Shown: positions 43,440-55,344 of the stretch, one piece after another
Layout: each line of letters opens with the position of its first letter
Numbering within the stretch: position 1 is the stretch's first letter
NCBI GenBank assembly: GCA_014871385.1
Contig: CM026424.1
Span: forward strand, 7,865,320-7,929,319
Reading direction: 5' to 3'
DNA from: Ceratodon purpureus
Lineage: Eukaryota > Streptophyta > Bryopsida > Pseudoditrichales > Ditrichaceae
Length of the DNA: 64,000 nucleotides
Program-made: the position numbers and the translations under genes
The notes under the pieces: generated by a model
Told to the model about the DNA's origin: nothing
Databases searched by the model: none
Seen by the model: the letters and a program-made list of their open reading frames with translations, nothing else

Positions 43440-45480
43440 CTAATCATAGTGGGACTAAAAAATTCTTTTATGTTTCTCAACTATTTGAAATTGAAAATAA
43501 TGATGCAATAAAGCAAAATTCATGAAAACTGCTGGACTACATCACACAAAAAAAACACACTTTATAGTTTAGAAAGTGGAAAATTTTAAAAGAATAAAAT
43601 AAAAATTTTAATTGCACAATTTTTTGGTTTATGAAAACTACACATTTTTTTATATTTTTTAAATGAAATTTGGTTAAACCAAAAAAATTGCCAACACGTT
43701 TAAATTTTTGGTGAATACAATTTTGTATAAAATCTAAATATGAATGGTGAATAAATAAATCAAATAAATAAACATCTTAGAACAACAACAAAAAAATAAA
43801 AAAATAAAAATTTTAAGTGCTAGATAGAAATAACTTATTCATGATCTATTATTGAGAAAGAATGACACCTATTTGAGTGGCATTGCTAAAAGCTTTTTTT
43901 TTTTTTTGGCTTTGTTTTTCAATTTAAGGAAATAAAACCTAGAAATATGTAATTTAAATTACTTGTGTATTAAATCATGGTAAAAATAAACGAGACTTCA
44001 TTCAAGCTACTACCTTCTCACATGTCAATGAAAGTTGGCATTGTAGATCTAAATTGTCCAAAAACCCACCTTATAACAATGGGCCTTGTGCGGTTCAAAA
44101 CCACATTGTTCTTTAAATTAAAAATATGTTTAATTCTTATTTACCTATCTGAACACTAGAAATTTGACAATCCACTGGAAGCTAGTTGAAAAGTATAATA
44201 GTACTTTTTGTATCAATTATTTATTTATTTCGGATTAAAGATGAATACTAAAGTGGGCTTCTAAGTTGCCTCATCTATGACCATTTCATTCCTTTAAATA
44301 TCCAAAATTTGCAGATATTCATAGAATGTGATATGTGAAAACATTAGAGTAGGGTAATCCAAATATCCTATTTAAATCGAGAGTTTGGGTATATAAAGCG
44401 GGGCCCACTATACACCATTTGTAACCCTAATGTGTGAAGGCGCTCCACCTCTCTCGGAGCTCTTTTCAAATTAGAAGAAAATTCAATTTATTTTGACTTT
44501 GGAAACAGAAAGACTGAGGTAACCTCGGCGTTGAGCACGGATGGGCGTACAAACTTCCGGTTTAATGTAGTGGAGTAGAGGCAATCTATACACATAGTAG
44601 AACTTTTTTCATAAGCTAAAGTTATTCCATAAAGTTATTTAAAACCTCTAATAACAATTGTTGAATCATATTAGTTAGCTTATAGTCCATTCATTCAAGG
44701 TCCTACCTTAGCTTAGTCTTTTGGACAAAAGTTTCAAGTACAGTTTTGGATGCGGAACTTGGCCCACCCCCACCGGCTTGAAAGCCTTGCCAGTGCCTTG
44801 TGCGCTTTACCCAACCCAAAGGCTGCATTCTGGCCGGAACCGTCCTCACTATAAAAGCGGACATTGTGAGTGGGGTCTGGAATCCTCTGCAAAATGTGCA
44901 TGGCAAGCAAGCGTATTCCATGACTAGAGGGTCTACCTTTGGCACCAAGATGCGCCTCCCCTCTCCTTCACTTTGCTTGCTTTACAGTGATTTCAAGCTG
45001 TTTCATACGGAATCAGAATCATGACGCTGTTTCTGCAATTAACTATGCAATTTCAAACATTAGGTCCCGTGAACATACATATGCTGAAGTGAAATAGTGG
45101 TATGCTGCTGGGGCCGTTGTACAGCTAGGTACATGCATGACATTATTAATCTGGACAAACCAGCATCATACCCATAGCAGTGCATGATACTTCAGTGTAA
45201 TTAGGAATAAACAAACTTTGCTCAACATTTAATTAAGTTTCATAACTTTGCTCCCGGAAAGGACCAAGCATATTTGATAAAACTCAGAGGTGTTACAATT
45301 TGTGATTTATATAATTTATTTCTAAAAAGAAGTTGTAAATCACGAAGATTGGAGATTATCTATACGGTTAACAATTTAAAAGCTATGTTCAATCTTTGTA
45401 AATTAATTTCAGAAAAATTATTTTGGAAAATTTACCAAATTTTTGAATTCCATCTTTAATACTTGATTTTATGGTTGTTG
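43440..45480. other. Spacer with an unassigned GC-richer block
   Basis: Mostly AT-rich. About 44,380-45,020 is GC-richer, with frames such as MRFTQPKGCILAGTVLTIK on the plus strand. It may be a gene relic or promoter region, but no family was recognised. Confidence 0.3.
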
Positions 45481-45481
45481 G

Positions 45482-46361
45482 TTAACCCCTAAAGAACAAT
45501 CATCTACATTTGGGCCTTTTTGGAATTTGGGCATGTACCTATGAATGCAATTTACATCGAGATTTTCTGAAATTTTTATTGAAGGTGGGCCGTTCGGAGA
45601 TCTTCGTGTGGATATTTTTATTTTTCAATTCCAACATCGGATCAAAAGTTATGAAGGTTTAAGTGTCAAATGCTGCTCGTTGGGCAGCTACTGAAATTTT
45701 CTAAGCCACTATGAATGCATCAAATTCTGCCCAAAACTGCCCAAAACTGCCCAAAATTGCAAAAATCTGCAAAAATCTGCCCAAAGACAAAACTTTGAAA
45801 TTCCACCAAAAATTGAGATTTTGATATTTTTCAAAAAAAAGTAAAAAATCTATTTATATATAAGGAAGTAGAACATGTTTCCTTTGTTCGGATTTTCAAT
45901 CCAAGAATTTTTCATATGCTATTTTATTGTCAAAAAACGGCCTTTGTATGTGAATTTCAGCCTACCCCCTGGCGGAAAATGATATTTTTGGAAACCTTCC
46001 ACAACTTTTTTGAATATGGTATTTTTAGGACATGTACCTAACTCACTTAGTAACAATAATATGGAGAGACTCATTCCTTATCTACTTTAAAAAATAGATT
46101 TTTGGGCCTTCAAAACTTTGTTGTCCCCTTTTTTTGCAGAGAAAAAAAAACTGTTTTTCTATCTTGAACGTCACGATCTTGCAATTGGTGAGGAATGAGT
46201 GTGTGAAATTTTTTGGACATGTAGACATAGAAGTTAGCTACAAGATCTTACGGTTAGATGTATTAAAAAAGACCCCAAGTTTGCAAAATCCACCTTACTT
46301 TGAAGATGGGTTGTTTTGAGGCAGTTTTGATGAAAAATACCCTCAGAACTTTAGGGGTTAA
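45482..46361. mobile_element. TTAA-type nonautonomous transposon, related copy
   Basis: TTAA at both ends (45,482-45,485; 46,358-46,361), with inverted ends CCCCTAAAG. 880 bp in all. A small internal CTGCCCAAAA repeat lies at 45,730-45,785. The interior has the CAAGATCTTACGGTTAGATGT motif shared with its relatives. Confidence 0.7.
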
Positions 46362-46989
46362 ATCATAAGTTGCATCCATTAAAAAAGAAGCATTTGGAAC
46401 ATGATGTTTAAAATTGCATTAGTTATTGAGATGACAATTTTTTTTAATACTGCAAAAAAATTAACTAATTTTTTAAAATTTCATATAATTAAAATTTATC
46501 TGTTTATTTTTGAAATGATTAAATCTTTTAGTATTTACTTTATCTTCACATTTTTCAAAAATTTAAATTAAAAGAAAAAATGGTTTCTATTGTCTCTAAA
46601 AAGTCAATCAAAATAGTATTATGGACCATTCCAATTCTTTAAGAGTTTTAGGGGTCAATTAGAAGATTTCCCCCACTCTTTATAGAATAGTGAGAAGAAT
46701 AGTAGCAGGAAAAGACCCAAAACATTAAGAATGAAAGCACATATATAAATATAATGACAAAAGAGAGTATATCATATCTCATCTTCTTTTGTTGTTACAA
46801 TTAAGTAAGTAAAGTTGACCTTTAGCTATACAAATAGAGTATATAAAGAATCTAAATTTAGAAATGTCACATGAATATGATTTGAGGTATATCTTCTAAG
46901 TAATCTAGAATTTTCCTATAAAAAGCCATCTAGGATGATGGTTACCACATCTCTACAACTTACCACAGTCTATTCAAATGTTATCCATG
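46362..46989. other. AT-rich spacer
   Basis: No feature supported. A one-sided TTTTAGGGGTCAATTA near 46,643 may be a broken end of another TTAA element. Confidence 0.4.
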
Positions 46990-47921
46990 TTAATCCCCAA
47001 ATGTCCATCATGAGTTCACATCAAAAACTCTCTTTCAACACTCTTTTGTGAAGCCAATTAGTTTTTTCAATTTTATAACATTTTTTAACAATTTCAACCA
47101 TAGGATCTTATAGTTAACTTACTAAGACATTTTTTTCCAAATTTTTAGAGAGCCCATCATAACCCATTGCAAGATAGGAATGTTTAAAGTTAAAAAATGA
47201 GTTCTTTTCAATTCTTCAAAAAACTAAATTCTCACCTTTGATGAATTTTCAAAAAATATGTTTTACAAATTTGGGGTGGTCAATTCCAAATCATGGTAGA
47301 AAAATGACTTGAGAATATACACTAAAATCTTTGAAAGAAAAAAAAACCTAGATTTTCATCTTCAAAAGTTATAGAAATCAGAGTAAGACGTAGAATAAGA
47401 GGAAAAGCTAAATTGCTAATTACATCCACATAAAAGTGTATAATGTCAATTCCAACAACAGAAATGATGTGGTATACAATTAAAAATTGTTTCAATTTAT
47501 AATTTTGGAAAAAAATCAAATTTGAATTCAAAATGAGTTTTAAAGGTTATTTTTTGTAAAGTTTGACCAAATTGCTCGCATAACATGACTCATCATATCT
47601 CTTACCTCACTTATTGGGATGGACTGAATCAAAGCTACTTATGCAAATATGAATCTCTTAAAAATGATGGTATTTTTATTTATTTTAAAAAAACATATTA
47701 AAATTTTTGGTAGCTGCTAGCCTTGAGATTGAAAACCTTCAATCATTCATAAGTTTTGCATTACATATCGGAATCTTATGAAACAAAGCTTGACATGTAC
47801 ATAATGATTTAAAGAATTTGCATACAATATTTTAGGACTTGATAATAATTGTTGACATTGTGAGACCCTGCCCAAAATAGATAGCGGCTACATTTTGCTT
47901 GCTTGGAAGTTTAGAACTTAA
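46990..47921 (+). mobile_element. TTAA-type nonautonomous transposon, copy 2
   Basis: TTAA at 46,990-46,993 and 47,918-47,921; the ends (TCCCCAAATG, TTTAGAAC) are worn. The interior follows the 9,523 copy closely in the same orientation, including TTTTGTGAAGCCAATT, CTTACCTCACTTATTGG and TTGACATTGTGAGA. Confidence 0.65.
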
Positions 47922-48192
47922 CATGGCCAAAATTGAAAGTGTTATTACTTACTCAAATCTTGCTCAAATAAAGCATACAATGTATAAATCTCATAGCCCT
48001 CAACACGTTGTTGTCAAGAAGTGAAGAAAACAATAGTATAAGACCTACACCAAAGGAGATAATAGCATCTAAAGTTTAAAACCCCAAGAACTCTATATCT
48101 TATTCATATCATACTTCATTCTTTTGACTAAAACATGCAACTTGTAGAGTTGTTCAATTATTTCCAAAAAATCTTAAACCACTATCATACAA

Positions 48193-49121
48193 TTAACCCC
48201 TAAATGCACTGGCGACCAAAATGTGGTCGCAGCCTATTTTGGGCAGGCTGCTACGGCGTCAAAAATAATTATTAAGTTTTGAAATTTTGTATGTAGATTC
48301 TTTCAGTCATTACGTACATGTCAAGCTTTGTTTCATATGATTCTGATATGTAATGCAAAAGTTATGAAGGATTAAAGGTTCAAAATCTCAACGCGGGCAG
48401 CATAAAAAAAACTCAAATCTTTTTTTTTTAAATAAATTAAAATATCATCATTTTCTACTGATTTGTATGCACATAGGAAGCTTTGAGCCATGCCAATCCA
48501 ATAAGTGAGGTAAGAGATATGAGAAGTCATATTATGCGGGCAGTTCGGTCAACTCTTCATCAAAAATAACTTCAACTATTGATTTTGAACTCGATTTTAG
48601 CAATTTTTCAAAATTAAAAATTGGAAAAGTTTTTGGTTACTTGTTACATCATTTTCACCGTTGGAATTGACAATATCTACTTTTATGTGGACAAAATTAG
48701 TAGTTTAGTTTTTCCCTCTATTCTACATCTTAATCTAATTATTTATGGTTTGAAGATGAAAATTAAGGTTTAATGTTTTGAAATTTTTTGTGAAGAATCT
48801 CAAGTCATTCTTTAAATAGAATATGCAATTGCCCATTCTAAAACTTCAAAGCATATTTTCTGAAAATTCGTGGAAGCCAAGATTTTAGTTTTTTGAAGGA
48901 TTGGAAATAACTTGTCTTGGAAGTTTAAACATCATGATCTTGTGATTGGTTTGGTTTCTGACTCTAAGAATTTGAGAAATAGTTTTTTGATGAGTTATTT
49001 ATAAGATCCTACGGTTGAAATTGCAAAAGAATGTTATGAAATTAAAAAAACCAGCTTCCTTTACAAAGAGGTATCAAAAGACAGTTTGAGCCTGAAATTT
49101 TCAAGAGCATTTAGGGGTTAA
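48193..49121 (-). mobile_element. TTAA-type nonautonomous transposon, copy 3
   Basis: The best-preserved ends: TTAA at 48,193-48,196 and 49,118-49,121, and perfect 11-bp inverted repeats CCCCTAAATGC/GCATTTAGGGG. 929 bp. The interior is the reverse complement of the copies at 9,523 and 46,990. With the latter only 271 bp away, the two form a large inverted repeat. Confidence 0.8.
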
Positions 49122-52100
49122 TATTGCGGGAGATACGAGCTTTTAAAAAATAAATGTTACATTGTTCACATCTTGCTCAAAGCTTACTTGAATATTGCCT
49201 ATGATATGTTCATCTTGTGGTGCATGACAAGATTTTTCCAATGAGTCCAATATCAAATGCTGACTCCCAGTATTGAATAAGATATGCATGTCTAAAACTA
49301 CTTATTGAAAATTTAGATGTTCACAGTGATAAGCGGATTGAAATGAATCCGCCTATAATACCCCATATACCTGTCTTTTACAAAGAAATCCTCTGTTTAA
49401 TATTAAGTTAAATCTTGCAGAATTAGAAATGGTACATTCTTGTGGTTTTTTTCATGCATCAGGCTTTCCTTGGTAAATGATCTTTTGTGTAGGCACATCA
49501 TGATGTCAAGCTCAAGAATACCATAATGTAATGGAAAACAAGGAGTGCATGTTCTAGTGCATGTTCTAGTGCATGCAGGGTCCCAGAGAATCTGAGATAT
49601 CACTTCTTTGCCTAGCCTAGTATAGGGTGTGAAGAATTTGTTCACGATGCCCACTTCACAGAATTAAAGATTGTTCCCAATGGTCACTTTGTGCAATAAA
49701 ATAGATTGTTAATGCATTACACTGTAGTTGAGTTCCCAGGGTTTTCACGTGGTATTTGTTATACTGTGCTCTGCAGACTACGGCTTTGTTGGTCACATAA
49801 CATAAATTAGAGGGTGTACTTGATCAAAGAGAATAGTCGGAAAAAGATACTTAGCAATGGACTGGAAAACGGAAAGTTAGCGCCCATTATTTTCAGTACT
49901 CCCCTTGGTCCGACTTTCTTTTTGTTGCATTGTCACAGTGAGTTCGCTAATCTAGGCTACAATATCAATAACATACATTCATAGCAGGTTTGTTCATAGA
50001 TAATTCTAAAAAAACAAAAAATAAAAATAAATTTAAGGGTGGAAAAATAAAATTATGAGAAATTACTTTAAGTGATCTTTGTCTATTTTAAATCCATCCA
50101 AAGTTTTTTTGAGTGATTTTATTTTTGAAAGAAAAAAAACCGGAAAATTAAATTTAAAAAACATGAACCTTATTTTTTTCCAAAAAAAATAAAATATTCA
50201 TTCAAGGGTGAACAAACCTGCTAATCAACTTACAGTACTTCAAAGAATTGAAATAAGCGCAAGAAAAGTTTAGCCATGCCACATTAGTTTAATTGGAGTA
50301 AGTATTTACATCCTCTATTTTATGTTATGGAATGTTGCACAGATGGGGAAGGTTGTTAATCACTGACTCCACATAAATGCTGTTGTTGATTCTTTTCTGA
50401 TCTGATCTGGCCATGGCCCATGGCCACTACTAGTCTACTACTGTGAATTTTGTTGCTGCACCATTGCACCAAAGATCGCTTTTCTTCGGTCTTCCCTTTT
50501 CTTCCCACTTTCCTTTCCTTGAAGAAATGCTCCTAGAAAAGGCCCCACTTTATACTTTTATACCTTCTTGTCTGAAGCTCAAACTTCAAAATAACTGTTC
50601 CTAATCTGAAATGTCCAATTACAACTCTGTGAAAAACGTACCCATCAGGGCCCTAGCTTGCCTTGCACTGTTTTCATCAAGTAAATTCTAGTTTCCTGTC
50701 TTACTATATTTGTTGTGTGAAAATTTCGACAATTAAATAATATTTGCTGTCTCAGCGCATTCACATCATTCTTCCAAAAAGGATATTTTTTATTTGCATG
50801 GAATCCGAACAAGAAGATACGAGTGTATCATATGAGTACGTATAATAGGCACAAAAAAATCTTGATTCTTGCATTTGATAACAAATGCTAGGTTCTTTGA
50901 TAGCATGCTATTATGTGATGAGTCAAGTCAAATATTATATGGAAGCTCTCATAAAGTCATTACATGAATAAATTCTAACACAAACTCGATGAAATATATA
51001 ACATCAACATGAATATATCATTGGATAGTTTTAGTCCTTCAAAGTGATCAACTTGATGATTTCGTTATTCAACTTGTAGATTAGTGACACAAGGTTAGTG
51101 ACACAATACATATAGTTGCTAGACCAAAGTAAAAATCTATGCCATAAAATACTGAAAGTTATCATAAGTGACACTATTCACATATAGAAATGACACTAAC
51201 TATACATTGTCTTAACATATTTGATTGAACCAATCAATACATTATTGACATTTAGTGCTGCAAACACTAGTATGGTTGTTTATATGCTTCATTTGGTACA
51301 CCAATGTAAATCTCTAGATAAACAAGGTCAAAAATTACTTTAAAACCAATGTATCTTTTTATGTTTATTCTTTATTTATGCTTATCATTAGGAAGGCATC
51401 AAATGTACTCATTAAGTAAAACATACAATTATCTTGTGCAACAAACATTGAAATTTTTCAAATTAATAAAACTATTTACAAAAATCGTAAGGGAATAAGG
51501 TCATGTCATGTACAAGATTTGTTCAAAAACAACATTATATCATCACAAAGGGAATGTTAGTCTACAACAATGGTTGTAAAAAATTTCACAATCAATTGTT
51601 TTATATTTTGTGTAGAAAAAATTAACAATTGATCCCTTATTTTAATTATTTATATAAAGATAATTTTCCAAATCGAGTTGAATTGGATTCACACATTAAG
51701 TGAACATCATTTGTACTTTCATTATTATATGGAGTAATAAATCTTATGTGTTTATTTAAATTCAACATGTGTTCAAAGTATTAATATAGTATTTTTTCTA
51801 ATAAAAAGATATTAATTTATATTTATAATTTTTTCTTGAAGAGAAAATTTACATTATCTACAATTGCTGTTAACATGTAAAGAAAGTATAAGTACTTGTT
51901 GCAAAGCATGAAAACATGTGCTTATAGGGATCTTTTCCTTTAAATTTTACACTTCATAAATAACAAAGGCATATTAATTAAATGAAATATGAATATAAAT
52001 GTACAATTAATTATCTTAGTAAATAAATGTGCTATATTCAAGATATGTTTTCTATGAGTATTATATCTTGTCTTCTGTCCTAATAATAACATTGTTTAAT

Positions 52101-52240
52101 CTTATAACAAAATCAAACAATATATGTGCTTACATTTTTTGAAATCGGATGAGAGGAATATATCCAAAGATAAAAATTTAACAAGGAAGCAAGTCAAAAA
52201 AGCTTTCAACACATCAACATTTTTATCCACTTTTTTCACT
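49122..52240. other. AT-rich spacer
   Basis: No gene identified. About 50,340-50,560 is less AT-rich and has pyrimidine-rich stretches of promoter type, but no exon follows. A short TGCATGTTCTAG direct repeat sits near 49,546-49,575. Confidence 0.4.
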
Positions 52241-52258
52241 CATGCCTCGAAGAACGGT

Positions 52259-52364
52259 CATGTTATGAAATGTTATAGTCTTGTTATGAAATGTTATAGT
52301 CCTGCTATGAAATGTTATAGTCATGTTATGAAATGTTATAGTCCTACTATGAAATGTTACATTA
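52259..52364. repeat. 21-bp tandem repeat, five units
   Basis: Units of the type TGTTATGAAATGTTATAGTCC, 21 bp each, so an open frame of MKCYSxx repeats persists (frame 52,124-52,537). The frame runs on into the segmental duplication and has no other sign of being a gene. Confidence 0.8.
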
Positions 52365-52578
52365 CATCATATTTGCTTAACCTAGAATCCCATATTTATC
52401 GCCGATTCCAATCCAGAAGAAGGACAATGGTGTCTCATGTTAATGTCCATGGTTCAAAAGTGTTAAACAAATATTATGATACTCCTAACACATTCCTGAG
52501 CATGACAAAAACGGAACACCCACCTGAACAGGTGTGACATCCAAAATATTGTGACTGCAACATGTTGTGAACAACTAA

Positions 52579-53004
52579 GAGCATCAGCACCGGTGCTCCT
52601 CAAGCCTCCAAAAGAGAGGATATTGAGGGGCCGCTGGTGTTTACGTCCCACACCAGCGCTCTAGAGCGGAATCTCCGGGTTGTGGGCTCTCCAAATTTTT
52701 GTCCAAGCTCTGGAGGATAGAGAGTGAGGCGCGGGCCCTGGAGCGCAACTTTCAGGAGTCGGTGGTGGCAGGTTGAGCACTGGTTGAGAACATATGAGGG
52801 AAGGCGACAGACAGGTCCTCTTTCTTGGCTGAAGCGGATTCCAAAGAGCCACCTAAAGCTGCCACGTCTCCTCCAAAGGATAGCGCGTGGGTTTTGGTTG
52901 AGCACCGTTGTGGGACTCCAGAGGCTCGCGTCATACCCTTGCTCTAGAGCCGCGCCATACCTCTGTTGTGGAGCCCGGGTTGAGGACCACCGGTGCTGAT
53001 GCTC
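52579..53004. mobile_element. PIF/Harbinger (Tourist-like) MITE, copy 2
   Basis: 426 bp with 17-bp perfect inverted ends GAGCATCAGCACCGGTG (longer with a mismatch) and TAA direct repeats at 52,576-52,578 and 53,005-53,007. The duplicate segment shows the empty site, with a single TAA at 54,881-54,883. It is GC-rich and shares the start GAGCATC and a GGGCTC-CCAAA word with the 40,646 element. Confidence 0.92.
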
Positions 53005-53155
53005 TAAAAGAGCCCAACTAAGCATGACACAATGGAATGTAAACAACTGCCTGTAGTGACAACTGACTGTGAACTAGAACAAAAAAGACAAAAAAAACAA
53101 AAATAAAATTGTAGAAAGGCGAAGACGACTTGCAACAAAATGAATGACGGCAAAA

Positions 53156-53226
53156 GGTCCTGGCGAGATATGAACTCGTGTTACTGGATTCAAGGTCCAA
53201 TGTCCTGACCGCTAGATTACTGGACT
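53156..53226 (-). pseudogene. tRNA-Gln-like pseudogene
   Basis: Paralogue of the tRNA at 55,106-55,176 in copy A of the duplication. The T arm and acceptor stem have lost pairing (5' AGTCCAG against 3' CAGGACC). The anticodon loop reads CCTTGAA instead of CTCTGAA, giving UUG with C instead of U at position 33. It is very unlikely to be functional. Confidence 0.75.
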
Positions 53227-53384
53227 GTGGGGTAGCGGCGTATGGTTTGCTGAAAAGGAGCCATTTGCTTCCATGTTCCGTCGGAAAAATCTAGAACATC
53301 ATATAGTGATTAAAATAGTTACCCTAAGAATGGAAATGTAATGAATGGCCCCTGAAACCCACTGGATCCGATGTTGCAAGCGCA

Positions 53385-53645
53385 CCTTTAATTGGGCTCT
53401 TTGGACTTCAATTTTGCTTCAATTTGGCATCGTTTGGGCTTCAATTGGGCTTCAATTTGGGTTCCAATTTATGTTTCAATTTGTGTTTCAGTTCGGGCTC
53501 CATTTGGGTTTTAGTTTAGGTTCCAATTTGAGTGTCAATTTGCGTTTGAATTTGGGCTTCATTTTCGTATGAATTTGGGTTGAATTTGGGATTGAATTTG
53601 GGTTTGAATTTGGGATTGAATTTGGGTTTGAATTTGGGTTTGAAT
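53385..53645. repeat. Degenerate TTTGGG-CTTCAA tract, copy A
   Basis: About 20 imperfect 12-18 bp units of TTCAATTTGGG/TTTGGGTTTGAA type, changing from TTCAATTTGGG to TTTGAATTTGGG towards the right. It lies just upstream of the small gene relic, and copy B has the same at 55,345-55,560. Confidence 0.75.
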
Positions 53646-53740
53646 TGTACTGCGTGATAGAGAGCTGAGTGAGTGACGAGCTCGGAGCGTTGATTGCAGG
53701 CATCATGCAGCATGGGGGCTGGTACGCCAAGGTTGCGCTC
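53646..53740 (+). pseudogene. Truncated copy of the small two-exon gene
   Basis: Carries DELGALIAGIMQHGGWYAKVAL as in copy B, then ends where the duplication ends, without the second exon. One earlier codon is a stop compared with copy B. It is a partial, nonfunctional copy. Confidence 0.6.
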
Positions 53741-53744
53741 TGTG

Positions 53745-54370
53745 AGGACAATGAGGACTGTGAGAGGCCCATTTGAGTCTATAACATCCACCCCACAATA
53801 GTCTCTATAAAACAATAATTAAAGAAGTCAAAAAAGAACTCGATCAACGTCATGCCCGTATTCTCGGTTTCGATCAAGTGCAATGGCAACAGCCCTCATA
53901 CAAGGGATTAAGTACCCATGAAGCCAAACCCCGTAAAACGTCCGTGGCCAGAAGCTGGCGGTAAAGGTCAGCCGCTCTTGAAATGTACTTAGATTCAATT
54001 AGTCCAACCGTGCTGCTTGAAGAATACGAGTATATGACTATGTAAACCGCCGCTTGTCCAAATCCAACCGGCCTGAATCGGAAGCAGGGGTTCGCTGACC
54101 AAATAGTGAGACAGATCGGATCGCGAAGCCAGGCCAGAGGAAAGGAAGAAGCGGCCACCAATAGATCCTGCAAGATTCCTAACTGAAGCAGGAAAGGGCC
54201 CACCACCCACCCCCGCGGAACGGACCCATCCCCGAGGTAATCCCCGAGGTAAGACACACTTTGAAGTGCGCGGAAGAGAGAGACTACTACACTCGCATTG
54301 CACTTGCACATGTCTAGGTTATGTTTATCTTTCTCGCTCTCGCTTGTCGCTTGAGGTTGGTCGTGGGCAC
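53745..54370. other. GC-richer block between the duplicate copies
   Basis: About 600 bp with GC content well above that of the spacers. The minus-strand frame (LLQLGILQDLLVAASSFPL and so on) is open for over 130 codons into the adjoining minisatellite. I recognise no protein. Possible explanations are organellar DNA insertion or a chance frame in GC-rich DNA. A short CCCCGAGGTAA direct repeat lies near 54,234-54,252. Confidence 0.3.
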
Positions 54371-54374
54371 TCGA

Positions 54375-54652
54375 GGCTCGGATCGGAGCGGCGGGGGCCG
54401 AGGCGGAGGCTCGGATCAGAGCGGCGGGGGCCGAGGCGGAGGCTCGGATCGGAGCGGCGGGGGCCGAGGCGGAGGCTCGGATCGAAGCGGCGGGGGCCGA
54501 GGCGGAGGCTCGGATCAGAGCGGCGGGGGCCGAGGCGGAGGCTCGGATCGGAGCGGCGGGGGCCGAGGCGGAGGCTCGGATCGAAGCGGCGGGGGCCGAG
54601 GCGGAGGCTCGGATCAGAGCGGCGGGGGCCGAGGCGGAGGCTCGGATCGGAG
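54375..54652. repeat. 33-bp minisatellite with 99-bp higher-order structure
   Basis: About 8.4 units of GGCTCGGATC-x-AGCGGCGGGGGCCGAGGCGGA. The unit differs at one site (CGG, CAG or CGA). In order the variants are CGG, CAG, CGG, CGA, CAG, CGG, CGA, CAG, CGG, so triplets repeat with a 99-bp period. Since 33 is a multiple of three, frames stay open on both strands (SDRSGGGRGGG and IRASASAPAA repeats). Confidence 0.92.
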
Positions 54653-55105
54653 CGTCATGGCCGGGTGGGCGCACTTCCTCCTGTTTTTAGCGTCTCTACG
54701 TCCGGGCGCTTTGCCATACCGGGGGAAGGAAATGGTGTCTCATGTTAATGTCCATGGTTCAAAAGTGTTAAACAAATATCACGACACTCCTAACACATTC
54801 TTGAGCATGAAAAAAACGGAAAACCCACCTGAACAGGTGTGACATCCAAAATATTGTGACTACAACAGGTTGTGAACAACTAAAAGAGCCCAACTGAGCA
54901 TGACACAATGGAATGTAAACAACTGCCTGTAGTGACAACTGACTGTGAACCAAAACAACGTACGCGAACTGGCCACAGTTGTTTTGTAATCACTTTTTTT
55001 CCAATTCAACTTGGTTCGCTTTTCTCACCAAAAAAACAAAAAAGAAAAGAAAAAAGAAATGTAGAAAGGCGTAGACGACCTGCAACAAAATGAGTCACGG
55101 CAAAA

Positions 55106-55176
55106 GGTCCCGGCGAGATTTGAACTCGCGTTACTGGATTCAGAGTCCAATGTCCTGACCGCTAGACTACGGGACC
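55106..55176 (-). tRNA. tRNA-Gln (CUG)
   Basis: Minus-strand cloverleaf: acceptor GGTCCCG/CGGGACC (7 perfect pairs), an anticodon arm TTGGA-CTCTGAA-TCCAG with anticodon CTG, and a T arm GCGAG-TTCAAAT-CTCGC with perfect pairs. Internal A and B boxes are good. TTTT follows immediately after the discriminator region as a Pol III terminator. 71 nt without CCA, and no intron. Confidence 0.93.
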
Positions 55177-55344
55177 ATACAGTAGCGAAATGGAGCTCGC
55201 TGAGAAGCAGCCATTTGCTTTCATGTTTCGGAGGGTGTTCACAAATATTTTATAGTAGGTAATGTACGAACCCTAAGAATGGCAGTGTGAATGAATGGCC
55301 CCTGAAACCCACCGGATCCGATGTTGCAAGAGCACCTTTAATTG

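Larger units (their letters stand above)
52420..53740 (+). repeat. Segmental duplication, copy A
   Basis: Matches 54,726-55,652 in the same orientation: the ATGGTGTCTCATGTTAATG block, the tRNA region, the TTTGGG-rich tract and the beginning of the small gene (GCATCATGCAGCATGGGGG). Copy A has an extra MITE (52,579-53,004) and lacks about 75 bp found in copy B. Homology stops after GTTGCGCTC at 53,740. Confidence 0.9.

Noticed and set aside
52124-52537. MKCYS-repeat protein
   Set aside because: It depends on a 21-bp tandem repeat, continues into duplicated noncoding sequence and lacks conserved parts.
53874-54674. Minus-strand 266-residue frame
   Set aside because: A third of it is the IRASASAPAA minisatellite, which is open in every frame. 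The rest has no recognised similarity.
54266-54842. Plus-strand SDRSGGGRGGG protein
   Set aside because: The frame is created by the 33-bp repeat and runs into the duplicated spacer; no sign of a gene.
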